A stretch of DNA of 45,865 nucleotides from positions 1 to 45,865 of the forward strand of contig MUNG01000033.1 in the NCBI GenBank assembly GCA_002154585.1, in the 5' to 3' direction. Source of the stretch: Streptomyces pseudogriseolus. Lineage in GTDB: Bacteria; Actinomycetota; Actinomycetes; Streptomycetales; Streptomycetaceae. Position numbers and translations under genes: made by a program. This document shows, one piece after another, positions 38,111-44,776 of the stretch (positions within the stretch are counted from its first letter, which is position 1; the number at the start of each line of letters is the position of its first letter). The notes beneath the pieces were generated by a model, which was given only the letters and a program-made list of their open reading frames with translations, had not been told where the DNA came from and made no database searches.

Positions 38111-38302
38111 TCAGCGGACGGCGCAGCGGTGGGTACGGGCGGCCAGCTCGGCGGCGGCGCGGCTGTCGTAGTCCGTGGCGAAGCCGCAGCGCGGGGCCGT
38201 GCAGGCGGCGGTGTGCTTCTCGCGGCCCCGGCCGTCGTAGTAGGTGGCGACCTGCACAGGGCCGATGCGGACGACGCGGCGGAAGCGGCGGTTGGCGGTC
38301 AT
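38111..38302 (-). CDS. Mobile element transfer protein (SpdA-like)
   Basis: A 63-residue protein that starts M-T-A-N-R-R-F-R-R-V-V-R-I-G-P-V-Q-V-A-T and contains Y-Y-D-G-R-G-R-E-K-H-T-A-A-C and C-G-F-A-T-D-Y-D-S-R-A-A-A-E-L-A-A-R-T-H. The two Cys and late His-Cys suggest zinc binding. This is a very typical small AICE protein usually labelled mobile element transfer protein. ATG 38302 has AAGGAG eight bases upstream and overlaps the preceding stop by one base (TGATG). Confidence 0.8.
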   Translation of the reverse strand: MTANRRFRRVVRIGPVQVATYYDGRGREKHTAACTAPRCGFATDYDSRAAAELAARTHRCAVR

Positions 38303-38493
38303 CAGGGGATCTCCTTCGGGTCTTCGCCGGTGAAGTCGGTGACGTGCTCGGCCAGCCATCGCAAGATCTCGTCGCCCTCGTACGCGTCGGCGGCGAGGAT
38401 CACGGGCTCGGCGATGAGCACGGCTTCGGTGAGGCGGTTCTGTCGGGTCAGCTCGGCGGCGCGCTTCAGCGCGCGGAGCGTGGACGGTCGCAC
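38302..38493 (-). CDS. Hypothetical AICE protein
   Basis: A 63-residue, mostly helical and slightly acidic protein (M-R-P-S-T-L-R-A-L-K-R-A-A-E-L-T-R, then V-L-I-A-E-P-V-I-L-A-A-D-A-Y and F-T-G-E-D-P). Its place between the SpdA-like gene and the DUF2637 gene is conserved in many elements, but no function is known. GTG 38493 follows GGAGGAC; the stop overlaps the next start. Confidence 0.65.
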   Translation of the reverse strand: MRPSTLRALKRAAELTRQNRLTEAVLIAEPVILAADAYEGDEILRWLAEHVTDFTGEDPKEIP

Positions 38494-38511
38494 GGGGGAA
38501 AGTCCTCCGGG

Positions 38512-39141
38512 TCAGGTCAGGTGGGTGGAGAGGGATTCGGCCAGCGGCAGCGGGACACCGAGCCGGGCGCGAAGGGTCGAGGTGTCGATGGGGGTGCCGG
38601 TCCGGGCGCGGTGCTCGTCGGCGACCTTGCGCGCGAGCGTGACGAGCGCCGGCGGGACCGGGGGCGTGGAGGGCGGAGCCGGTTCCGGCTCCGCAGCGGG
38701 CAACTCGGGTGCGGGGGCAGGTGCTTCGGGCGCGGTGGGCCTCGGGGCTGACTCACGTTCCCCCGTCGAGGTGTCCGCGGTTGCTCCGTGGGCGAGCAGC
38801 GTCCCGCCGAGGAAGGCGATCGCAGGCCATCCGGCGACGAGGATGCGCAGCCAGTCCGGCACGTCGTTCAGGTCGAGCAGCCCGGCCGTGGCGACGTTGG
38901 CGCCGAGCGAGGCGGTCAGGGCGACGAGGAACCAGCACCACCCGGCCGCTTTCGCCTCACCGGAGCGCAGCCGCCGCCAGGCCGCCACCAACAGCAGGTC
39001 GACGGAGACCGGATAGGCCCACGCCTTCCAGCCGTCCTGCCCGGCGGCCAGCGCCAGATCGTGCAGATGGGCGAAGGACAGCGCGGCGGCGATCAGCGCT
39101 TGGACGAGTACGGCGTCGATGCGGACGGGCAGGGCACGCAC
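38512..39141 (-). CDS. DUF2637/SpdB-like membrane protein
   Basis: A 209-residue protein. Four membrane helices occupy residues 5-120 (A-V-L-V-Q-A-L-I-A-A-A-L-S-F-A-H, V-S-V-D-L-L-L-V-A-A-W, C-W-F-L-V-A-L-T-A-S-L, I-L-V-A-G-W-P-A-I-A-F-L). A disordered Ala/Pro/Glu-rich segment and a helix-turn-helix-like tail (T-L-R-A-R-L-G-V-P-L-P-L-A-E-S-L) follow. This is the DUF2637 family, equivalent to SpdB, and is thought to form part of the intramycelial spread machinery with the small Spd proteins. GTG 39141 follows AAGGAG by seven bases. Confidence 0.82.
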   Translation of the reverse strand: MRALPVRIDAVLVQALIAAALSFAHLHDLALAAGQDGWKAWAYPVSVDLLLVAAWRRLRSGEAKAAGWCWFLVALTASLGANVATAGLLDLNDVPDWLRILVAGWPAIAFLGGTLLAHGATADTSTGERESAPRPTAPEAPAPAPELPAAEPEPAPPSTPPVPPALVTLARKVADEHRARTGTPIDTSTLRARLGVPLPLAESLSTHLT

Positions 39142-39223
39142 GGCGCAGCTCCTTCCGGTTCCAGGCATGGAGGGGGTAGGGACGTGGCACGGGACGGCCG
39201 TGCCGGCCGTGGGCGGGGTGCGC

Positions 39224-40600
39224 TTACTCGGTGACCGGACGGCCCGTAACCACGGACCCGGACGGCGCCTCTACCGGCATCGGCGGAACGTACGGCCGGA
39301 AGGGATCGAGCGCCGGTACGTCGGGGGCGAGGTGAGCCGTCGCGCGGCAGATGGCCGCGGCGTCGGCGAGGGAGAGGTAAGGGGTACGGATGCGGGACCA
39401 GCCGCCGGAGGTGTCGCCGACGACGGCCAGGCCGGGCAGCTCGGCGGCGATGGCACAGGCCGCGAAGACGGCCTCAGGGGCGATGTCGCCGAGCGCCATC
39501 TTCGCCGAGGCTTCGTCGTTCACACGGTGACAGACGCGGCCGGTGAGCTGAGCGCGGAGCATGGTCGCGCCCTTGCCCAGCTCGGCGCCGAAGCGCTGTC
39601 CACAGACTTCGAGGTAGATCCCGGCGGCCCGGCCGAGTTGGGCGAGCCGGATGAGCTGGGTGACCATCTCCTCCCGCCGCTCCTCCTCCTTCCGCGTGGC
39701 GACGAGGAAGAGTTCGGCCACCTCGTCGATGAAGAGCACAATCGGGGCCGGGCGTTCGTCCTTCGGCAGTCCCCAGACGTCCGAGGTGATCAGCTCTTCC
39801 GGGGTGCCGGGCGCGATGCCCTGCCGGGCCTTGATCAGGTCGTATCGGTCCTCCATTTCCTTCACGAGCGCGGGAAGCAACTCGGCCGCTTGGTCCGGGT
39901 CGGTCGCCAGGGCGGAGAGCCGCGGTGCGAAGGGCGCCAGCTCGACCCCGCGCTTGCAGTCGATCCCGACCAGAGCCACCGGCTGAGCAGCCAGCCCGGT
40001 CAGCAGGTTCCGCAGGTACATGGACTTGCCCGAGAGCGTGGCGCCGAGCACCAGCTCATGCGGCACGGCCCGGTAGTCCCGCACGAGCGCGGTCGCGTCC
40101 TCCCGTAACGCCACCGGGATCCGAAGCGGACCACCGTCCAGCCGACGGGGCATCCGCACCTTCCGCAGCACGTCGAAGCCGACGAGCCGCAGTTCGACGA
40201 CGCCCGGCTTGACGTCCCGCACGTGGACGGCGTGGACACCCCAGGCGTGCCGGAGGCGTTCGGCGGAGGCCGCCACGTCCGCCGGCTCCTGTCCCGGAGC
40301 CAGCCGCAACCGCATGCGCAGGCCGGTCGCGGTCGAGCGGATGACGCCCCGGCGAGGAGGAACCGGCCGGACCTCACGGCGGGTGGTCGCCTGGACGGCC
40401 AGCGCCCGCCACCGGGGCGGTTCGACGGTCAGGCCGCAGGCGTCCATGGTCGAGGAGTACGAGGCCAGCAGCCGGACCACCGAGAGCGGCAACCCGACCG
40501 TGGACCAGTACACCGCCGGGTAGGCGTGCCGGGCGTAGGAGGCCCCGCCTATCGCAGCGAGCGAACCGCCCAGCTCGGCCCACGTCACCAGATCCGTCAC
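39224..40600 (-). CDS. tra: FtsK/SpoIIIE-type conjugative DNA translocase (Tra)
   Basis: A 458-residue translocase: one or two N-terminal hydrophobic segments (about 10-50), then an FtsK ATPase domain with Walker A G-A-T-L-S-G-K-S (about 186-193) and Walker B I-V-L-F-I-D-E-V-A-E (about 287-296), then a C-terminal region with G-R-V-C-H-R-V-N-D-E-A-S. In AICEs a single such hexamer pumps double-stranded DNA into the recipient. GTG 40600 begins six bases behind the SCO3933-like stop, with a weak ribosome site, so it is probably coupled. It is under the repeated-operator promoter at 41020-41048. Confidence 0.92.
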   Translation of the reverse strand: MTDLVTWAELGGSLAAIGGASYARHAYPAVYWSTVGLPLSVVRLLASYSSTMDACGLTVEPPRWRALAVQATTRREVRPVPPRRGVIRSTATGLRMRLRLAPGQEPADVAASAERLRHAWGVHAVHVRDVKPGVVELRLVGFDVLRKVRMPRRLDGGPLRIPVALREDATALVRDYRAVPHELVLGATLSGKSMYLRNLLTGLAAQPVALVGIDCKRGVELAPFAPRLSALATDPDQAAELLPALVKEMEDRYDLIKARQGIAPGTPEELITSDVWGLPKDERPAPIVLFIDEVAELFLVATRKEEERREEMVTQLIRLAQLGRAAGIYLEVCGQRFGAELGKGATMLRAQLTGRVCHRVNDEASAKMALGDIAPEAVFAACAIAAELPGLAVVGDTSGGWSRIRTPYLSLADAAAICRATAHLAPDVPALDPFRPYVPPMPVEAPSGSVVTGRPVTE

Positions 40601-40605
40601 GGCGA

Positions 40606-40956
40606 TCAGCCCGCCTGAGCCATCGGGAAGGCGCCCGGAGCGACGGCGGTCGCCCGGTAGGCGATGCCGTGCCGCTCCTTGCCGTTGAAGACGCTCTGCC
40701 ACGGCCGCGCCACCAGACCCGGAAGCGAGACCGGGGCACCGACCGTCAGGCCCTCGGTCACGCCGCTTTCCGGGACGGTGACCTGGATCAGCGACGACTC
40801 ACCCTCGTCGATGTAGACGACGCCGACGGTCATCAGCGCCTCACCGGTCCCCGCATCCTTGGCGATCTCACCGGTCTGCCGGTCGCGCACCTTCGGTGCC
40901 GGAGCCTCGGTGAGCAGGATCGTGGCGGTCGAGGCGTCAACGCGAATCACACGCAC
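40606..40956 (-). CDS. SCO3933-like regulatory protein
   Basis: A 116-residue beta-rich protein: M-R-V-I-R-V-D-A-S-T-A-T-I-L-L-T-E-A-P, then V-R-D-R-Q-T-G-E-I-A, L-M-T-V-G-V-V-Y-I and L-V-A-R-P-W-Q-S-V-F-N-G-K-E-R-H-G-I-A-Y-R-A. It matches the small protein that precedes the FtsK-type tra gene in many Streptomyces elements and is named after SCO3933. Its mechanism is unknown; some annotate it as regulatory. GTG 40956 follows AAGGAG. It is the first gene of the tra operon, 60 bases behind the operator-flanked promoter. Confidence 0.78.
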   Translation of the reverse strand: MRVIRVDASTATILLTEAPAPKVRDRQTGEIAKDAGTGEALMTVGVVYIDEGESSLIQVTVPESGVTEGLTVGAPVSLPGLVARPWQSVFNGKERHGIAYRATAVAPGAFPMAQAG

Positions 40957-40995
40957 AGGGATTGCTCCTTCTGAGAGTCGACCAACCCGCCAACC

Positions 40996-41009
40996 TGACA
41001 GGTTGACTT
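40996..41009. promoter_or_regulatory. Operator copy 1, TGACAGGTTGACTT
   Basis: The first of two identical 14-base direct repeats, 34 bases apart start to start. It also contributes to a near-perfect dyad AACCTG-A-CAGGTT (40992-41004). Located just past the predicted transcription start of the tra operon. Confidence 0.75.
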
Positions 41010-41019
41010 AGCAAGTTCG

Positions 41020-41048
41020 AAGCTAGAGATGACAGGTTGACTTGTCAA
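41020..41048 (-). promoter_or_regulatory. Promoter of the tra operon
   Basis: Reading leftward, TTGACA (41048-41043) and TAGCTT (41025-41020) are spaced exactly 17 bases, a strong vegetative promoter. The second operator copy fills the spacer, so a bound repressor would block RNA polymerase. Confidence 0.8.
41030..41043. promoter_or_regulatory. Operator copy 2, TGACAGGTTGACTT
   Basis: Identical in all 14 bases to copy 1 and lying inside the -35/-10 spacer. It runs on into TTGAC-TT-GTCAA, a further dyad. Confidence 0.78.
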
Positions 41049-41082
41049 GCTGCTATCGCGGAAGTCTTGACCCAGGCGGGGG

Positions 41083-41811
41083 TCAGTTCAGACGGTAGGT
41101 GTCTTCGAGTTCCTGCCGGTCGGCAGGCAGTAGGGCGTCAGCAACCTGCAAGGCTCGACCGGAGGCGTCGCACGCGATGACCAGGACACTCAGCACGGGG
41201 ACGCCGTCCGGCAGATCCAGCAGCTCGGCTTCACGAGCTTCGGGCAGCCGAGCGGAGACCCGCTCGGTCACGTGATCGAAGCGGACCTTCTTCCGCGCTT
41301 CGAGGTGTTCACGGGGACTGCCGCTCAAGGGCTCCCCGGACTCCAGCTCAGTGCCTTCCACCAGGCCGGCGGGGAAGTACGACGAGACCAACTCGACAGC
41401 TTCGCCGTCCTCCTCGACCAGGAAGCGGCGCATGAGGACTTCGGCCCTCTTCGGCAGACCGAGCGCCGAGGCGACCCGAGTCGGGACAGGCACGTGCCCG
41501 ACCTCGATCAGGCGGCCTGCGCCCTGCGACTCGTCGCGCTCCAGCGCCTCACGCCCTCGCCGGTCCTTCTGCTCGACGACTTCCGGGCGACCCCGGACGA
41601 TCGTGCCGTACCCCTGCCGGGACTCGAGCCAGCCGTCCCGCTTCAGCAGCTCCAGAGCCCGGACGACGGTCGGGCGGGACATCCCGAATGCCTGCACCAA
41701 CTGGTTCTCGCTCGGTACGCGGGTGCCAGGCGCGTACGTGCCGTCCTCGATGCGCCGCTGAAGCGTCTGCGCGAGGCGCACGTACTTCGGTGGCTCCACT
41801 TCATACGCCAT
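41083..41811 (-). CDS. GntR-family repressor with UTRA domain (KorSA-like)
   Basis: A 242-residue regulator. GntR winged helix (about 8-75: Y-V-R-L-A-Q-T-L-Q-R-R-I, then R-V-P-S-E-N-Q-L-V-Q-A-F-G-M-S-R-P-T-V-V-R-A-L and G-Y-G-T) and a UTRA ligand-binding domain (about 95-235). In pSAM2 the equivalent KorSA represses transfer. The 14-base repeat at the tra promoter recurs in inverted orientation (41835-41848) just upstream of this gene, so it probably controls both tra and itself. The ribosome site is weak. Confidence 0.85.
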   Translation of the reverse strand: MAYEVEPPKYVRLAQTLQRRIEDGTYAPGTRVPSENQLVQAFGMSRPTVVRALELLKRDGWLESRQGYGTIVRGRPEVVEQKDRRGREALERDESQGAGRLIEVGHVPVPTRVASALGLPKRAEVLMRRFLVEEDGEAVELVSSYFPAGLVEGTELESGEPLSGSPREHLEARKKVRFDHVTERVSARLPEAREAELLDLPDGVPVLSVLVIACDASGRALQVADALLPADRQELEDTYRLN

Positions 41812-41834
41812 GAACGCCGCCCGTCAAGATTGGC

Positions 41835-41848
41835 CAAGTCAACTGGTC
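41835..41848. promoter_or_regulatory. Operator copy 3, inverted, at the gntR1 promoter
   Basis: AAGTCAACTGGTCA matches the reverse complement of the tra operator at 12 of 14 positions. It lies 23 bases before the first GntR gene, which fits autoregulation. Confidence 0.7.
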
Positions 41849-41900
41849 AACCAGCCTAGCGACAGATTCAAGGTGGCAGTAGAAGAGGTGGGTTATCCCA

Positions 41901-42341
41901 TCACGCCGGCCAGGCATCGGCGACCACGAAGGAGACGACCGTTCCACCGAAGCAGCTGGGCCCGGAGCGCCAGGAATCAGCGATGGAGTCGACCAGGAGC
42001 AGCCCCCGCCCGTGAGCGTCGTCCGCCTCCGGGTGCCGCAGCCGCACACTCGCCGGGAAGCCCGGGTTGTGCACGTCGACGCGGAGCGCGGTTCCCTCGC
42101 GGTACCACTCGACCCGCACCACCCACGAGTCGTCCGACCTCCCGTAGCGGATGGCGTTGGTCACCAGCTCTGAGATCATCAGCGTGCAGTCGTCGATCGA
42201 GCAGGCCGGGTTGTAGGGAGCGATGAACTTCCGGAACCAGCGCCGGGCGCGGGACACGGATTCGGGCTCCGGATGCAAGGTCATCGCTCCGAGCCGCGGT
42301 GAGTCCTCACAGGGGTGGCGGTCGATCGTGTAGTAGGCCAT
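41901..42341 (-). CDS. ATP-binding protein (anti-sigma-kinase-like) of the element
   Basis: A 146-residue HATPase_c protein. The N-box is intact (M-I-S-E-L-V-T-N-A-I-R-Y-G) and the G-box reads H-G-R-G-L-L-L-V-D-S-I-A-D-S-W, unlike the chromosomal relative at 7338 where the Asn is Lys. ATG 42341 uses a ribosome site (AAGGAG) formed by the last two codons of the upstream zinc-finger gene, so the pair is coupled. Its target in the element, perhaps a host sigma or anti-sigma factor, is unknown. Confidence 0.82.
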   Translation of the reverse strand: MAYYTIDRHPCEDSPRLGAMTLHPEPESVSRARRWFRKFIAPYNPACSIDDCTLMISELVTNAIRYGRSDDSWVVRVEWYREGTALRVDVHNPGFPASVRLRHPEADDAHGRGLLLVDSIADSWRSGPSCFGGTVVSFVVADAWPA

Positions 42342-42347
42342 GCGTGC

Positions 42348-42521
42348 TCACTCCTTGCCGCTGCCGTCGCAGTCGAGGCAGCGCCGCTTCGACGTGGCAC
42401 GGCTGCGGTCGTTGGCCACGGAGAGCGCCAGCGCCGTTCGGGAGCCGACGCGCTTCCATCCACGCCCCCGACACCCCCGGCAAACTAACCGCGCGCCCTG
42501 CACCGGCCGCCGACTCGTCAC
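42348..42521 (-). CDS. DnaJ-type zinc-finger-like small protein
   Basis: A 57-residue protein with two C-x-x-C-x-G-x-G motifs: C-R-G-C-R-G-R-G near the N-terminus and C-L-D-C-D-G-S-G at the end. These are the repeat unit of the DnaJ cysteine-rich domain, so one zinc site is likely. The linker is basic. GTG 42521 follows AAGGGGG. It lies first in an operon with the ATPase gene, behind a promoter holding two copies of the AGTGGC-N4-GCCACT operator. The function is unknown. Confidence 0.65.
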   Translation of the reverse strand: MTSRRPVQGARLVCRGCRGRGWKRVGSRTALALSVANDRSRATSKRRCLDCDGSGKE

Positions 42522-42542
42522 GTCGTGCCCCCTTCTCCTCCG

Positions 42543-42558
42543 AGTGGCCTTAGCCACT
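42543..42558. promoter_or_regulatory. Palindromic operator, copy B
   Basis: AGTGGCCTTAGCCACT, a 16-base dyad (AGTGGC-N4-GCCACT) between the promoter and the zinc-finger gene. It sits 24 bases start to start from copy A. Confidence 0.78.
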
Positions 42559-42564
42559 TTCTGG

Positions 42565-42594
42565 ATAGTGGCATTAGCCACTTCGGAGACGCAA
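42565..42594 (-). promoter_or_regulatory. Promoter of the zinc-finger/ATPase operon
   Basis: Reading leftward, TTGCGT (42594-42589) and CACTAT (42570-42565) are 18 bases apart. The upstream palindrome lies in the spacer and -10, the other just downstream. Confidence 0.55.
42567..42582. promoter_or_regulatory. Palindromic operator, copy A
   Basis: AGTGGCATTAGCCACT, the same dyad as copy B with a different four-base centre. It overlaps the -10 and spacer of the predicted promoter. Confidence 0.78.
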
Positions 42595-42622
42595 GCGGTT
42601 CGCCGGAACTGGCGAGTCAGTG

Positions 42623-43363
42623 TCAGGTGAGCGGGTAGCCCTGCTCGAACGCCCAGCGATGCGGCGGGTAGGTGGCTTCGGCGAACTCCAGAGGGCGGTC
42701 CTGGAGGTCGAAGACGACGTGATGGACGATGAGGACCGCGGACCCCGGCTCCAACCCCAGGTCGGCTGCTTCCTCGTCCGTGGCGGACCGAGCACACATA
42801 CGGTCCTCGGCATAGCTGCCTTGACGCCCGGTCATCCGCTCGACGTACATGAGCGTTCCCTCCTGGATCCGCCCGGGATCCGTGAGCTTGGGCGCCCGCT
42901 GGCCGACGTCCGCAGCAAACCACGAAGTGGACAAGTTGATCGGACCGTCCTGGTTGTTCGTCACCCGCCGGCGGTGCACGGCTCGGCGATCCTTCACCAG
43001 CCCCAGCGCCTCGGCGACGTAGTCCGGAGCCTCCAACCAACCGGCCGAAGTGATCACCGCGTACTCACCAGGCGTGTAGATCTTCCCGGTCTGCCGGGCG
43101 CGCCCGTACAACTCCCGTGCACGTCGGTTCACTTCGAGGCTACGCACGTACGTCCCCGAGCCCTGGCGCTTCTCGACCAAGCCCTGATGGCTCAGCGCCT
43201 CCAGCGAGCGCGCGGCCGTGGGCCGGGACACCTTCCAGTCCGCAGCGAGCTGCCGTTCCGAGGGGACCTCGTCCCCCGGCCGCAGGTCACCCCGAAGGAT
43301 CTGGTCACGGATGTAGTGGGCGATCTGGAGATACTTCGGTTGAGCCTCTTCGATCTGCGGCAT
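42623..43363 (-). CDS. Second GntR-family regulator with UTRA domain
   Basis: A 246-residue regulator with a GntR winged helix (about 8-75: Y-L-Q-I-A-H-Y-I-R-D-Q-I, then V-P-S-E-R-Q-L-A-A-D-W-K-V-S-R-P-T-A-A-R-S-L and G-S-G-T-Y-V) and a UTRA domain (about 95-240). Only modestly like the first GntR. AGTGGC half-sites stand in its own upstream region and palindromes in front of the zinc-finger operon, suggesting it is their repressor. Reading leftward, TATAGT near 43407 is a candidate -10. It is divergent from the DUF1152 gene, which it may also control. Confidence 0.83.
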   Translation of the reverse strand: MPQIEEAQPKYLQIAHYIRDQILRGDLRPGDEVPSERQLAADWKVSRPTAARSLEALSHQGLVEKRQGSGTYVRSLEVNRRARELYGRARQTGKIYTPGEYAVITSAGWLEAPDYVAEALGLVKDRRAVHRRRVTNNQDGPINLSTSWFAADVGQRAPKLTDPGRIQEGTLMYVERMTGRQGSYAEDRMCARSATDEEAADLGLEPGSAVLIVHHVVFDLQDRPLEFAEATYPPHRWAFEQGYPLT

Positions 43364-43384
43364 CTCCCCTCCCTTCCTCGTCCA

Positions 43385-43421
43385 AGTGGCTATGGCCTTT
43401 GGCCACTATAGGGTGAGTGGC
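43385..43421. promoter_or_regulatory. AGTGGC half-sites in the gntR2/DUF1152 intergenic region
   Basis: AGTGGC (43385-43390), GCCACT (43402-43407) and AGTGGC (43416-43421) repeat the half-site of the operators at 42543 and 42567, though with an 11-base gap rather than four. This suits autoregulation and control of the divergent gene. Confidence 0.6.
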
Positions 43422-43448
43422 CAACCCGTGAACCCGTACTCTGAGCGC

Positions 43449-44537
43449 ATGACGCGGTTGATCGTCGCAGCAGGAGGAGGAGGCGACGCAGTTGCCGCCG
43501 CCATGCTTCACGCCGCCCTCTACGGCGACGAGGACCAGGCGGTGATCCTCACGTACGCATGGGACCGCCTCCTGATCGACCCACTCCCGGGACCACGAGG
43601 AGCCGACAGCTTCACGGGACTCGAACCCGTCACTCAGTCCGTCTGGTCGGTGCCGACCGAGGCCCAGCCGATCGCCCCGGCGGGCTCCACACTCCCCCGA
43701 CTCGCGGCAGAGCTCCCGCACACGCTGGCCCTGCTCGACCCGCACCACGGCGCCGAGGGCATCACCCGCCAACTCGAAGAGTTGGTGTCCCACCTGGCAC
43801 CGGCATCGATCGATCTGCTCGACGTCGGCGGCGACATCCTCGCCCAGGGCGACGAACCCACCCTCAAGAGCCCACTCGCCGACGCCCTCACCCTCGCCGC
43901 CTGCTGCCAGGTCAACGCCCCGATCCGCCTCCTGGTCGCAGGCCCCGGACTGGACGGCGAGATCTCCCCCGACGACCTGCGTCCCCTGCTCGGCAACCTC
44001 GTCCACACCTTCACCGCCGAGGACGTGGAGACGATCGGCAGCATCCTGGAATGGCACCCCTCAGAGACCACCGCCATGCTCGCCGCAACAGCCCAAGGAG
44101 CCCGCGGCATCTGCGAGGTGCGCGACGCCGGCCTCCCCGTCCCCCTCACCGACGAGGGACCCACGGTCCACGAAGTCGACCTGGATGACGCGGTCAGCCG
44201 CAACAACCTGGCCCGCGCCATCATGACGACCGCCGCCCTGGACGAGGCCGAGGCCCACAGCCGCGAGATCTGCGGCTTCTCCGAGATCGACTACGAACGC
44301 AACAAGGCAGCCTGGTTGAAGGACCAGCCATCGGTGCCCCTTACCCCCGAGGACGTCTTCTCCCAGCTCGACCGGTTCCAGGCAGATGCCCGCGCCCGCA
44401 GCATCACCCACACCACGTTCCGCCACCTCACCGAGGCACTGAGCCTCAACGGCTCCCAGCGCGATGAGCTACGTCGGCTCCTCATCAACAGCCGACCGGA
44501 CCAGTACGACGCTCCGCTGTGGAACATCGGAGCATGA
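43449..44537 (+). CDS. DUF1152 family protein, probable cargo
   Basis: A 362-residue protein that begins M-T-R-L-I-V-A-A-G-G-G-G-D-A-V-A-A-A-M-L, a glycine loop as in nucleotide-binding folds. It contains I-D-L-L-D-V-G-G-D-I-L and L-V-A-G-P-G-L-D-G-E, the conserved elements of DUF1152. The C-terminal helical part starts at about 290. No membrane segment. The family has no proven function. ATG 43449 has no strong ribosome site. It is divergent from gntR2 and coupled to the next small gene by ATGA, so the two form a cargo module regulated with the element. Confidence 0.72.
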   Translation: MTRLIVAAGGGGDAVAAAMLHAALYGDEDQAVILTYAWDRLLIDPLPGPRGADSFTGLEPVTQSVWSVPTEAQPIAPAGSTLPRLAAELPHTLALLDPHHGAEGITRQLEELVSHLAPASIDLLDVGGDILAQGDEPTLKSPLADALTLAACCQVNAPIRLLVAGPGLDGEISPDDLRPLLGNLVHTFTAEDVETIGSILEWHPSETTAMLAATAQGARGICEVRDAGLPVPLTDEGPTVHEVDLDDAVSRNNLARAIMTTAALDEAEAHSREICGFSEIDYERNKAAWLKDQPSVPLTPEDVFSQLDRFQADARARSITHTTFRHLTEALSLNGSQRDELRRLLINSRPDQYDAPLWNIGA

Positions 44538-44776
44538 GCGCGTTCGCAAGCGACCCAGGCCTAGACGACATCCGGGACGCAGCAGGCCACGGCACAGAAG
44601 TCGACGTAGCCGTACACCTTCAGGACGGCACCGTCAGGCTCTCGCTCCTCTGGACACAAGAGATCCTGCTGAACGCCGACGACGCCGACCAGGTGGCCCA
44701 GGCACTTCAACGTGCCGCGGAACAGGCGCGCAAGATCACAGCAGCCAGACGATCAGATAGGCCAACCGAAGCCTGA
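44534..44776 (+). CDS. Small hypothetical protein coupled to the DUF1152 gene
   Basis: An 80-residue acidic protein (starts M-S-A-F-A-S-D-P-G-L-D-D-I), with a short beta-rich middle (V-D-V-A-V-H-L-Q-D-G-T-V-R-L-S-L-L-W) and a C-terminal helix (A-D-D-A-D-Q-V-A-Q-A-L-Q-R-A-A-E). Not recognised. The ATG overlaps the DUF1152 stop (ATGA), so it is made together with it, possibly as partner or inhibitor. Confidence 0.6.
   Translation: MSAFASDPGLDDIRDAAGHGTEVDVAVHLQDGTVRLSLLWTQEILLNADDADQVAQALQRAAEQARKITAARRSDRPTEA

Larger units (their letters stand above)
34774..44776. mobile_element. Actinomycete integrative and conjugative element (pSAM2-like)
   Basis: Gene content and order (int, xis, rep, spread genes, FtsK-type tra, SCO3933-like gene, GntR repressors) match the AICE family: it integrates in a tRNA gene, excises, replicates by rolling circle and transfers double-stranded DNA with a single translocase. 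The left border is set at the tRNA-Gly CCA. The right border is not visible: no second copy of the tRNA 3' end was found to 45865, so the given end is the last clear element gene. Cargo appears to be the DUF1152 gene pair. Confidence 0.85.
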
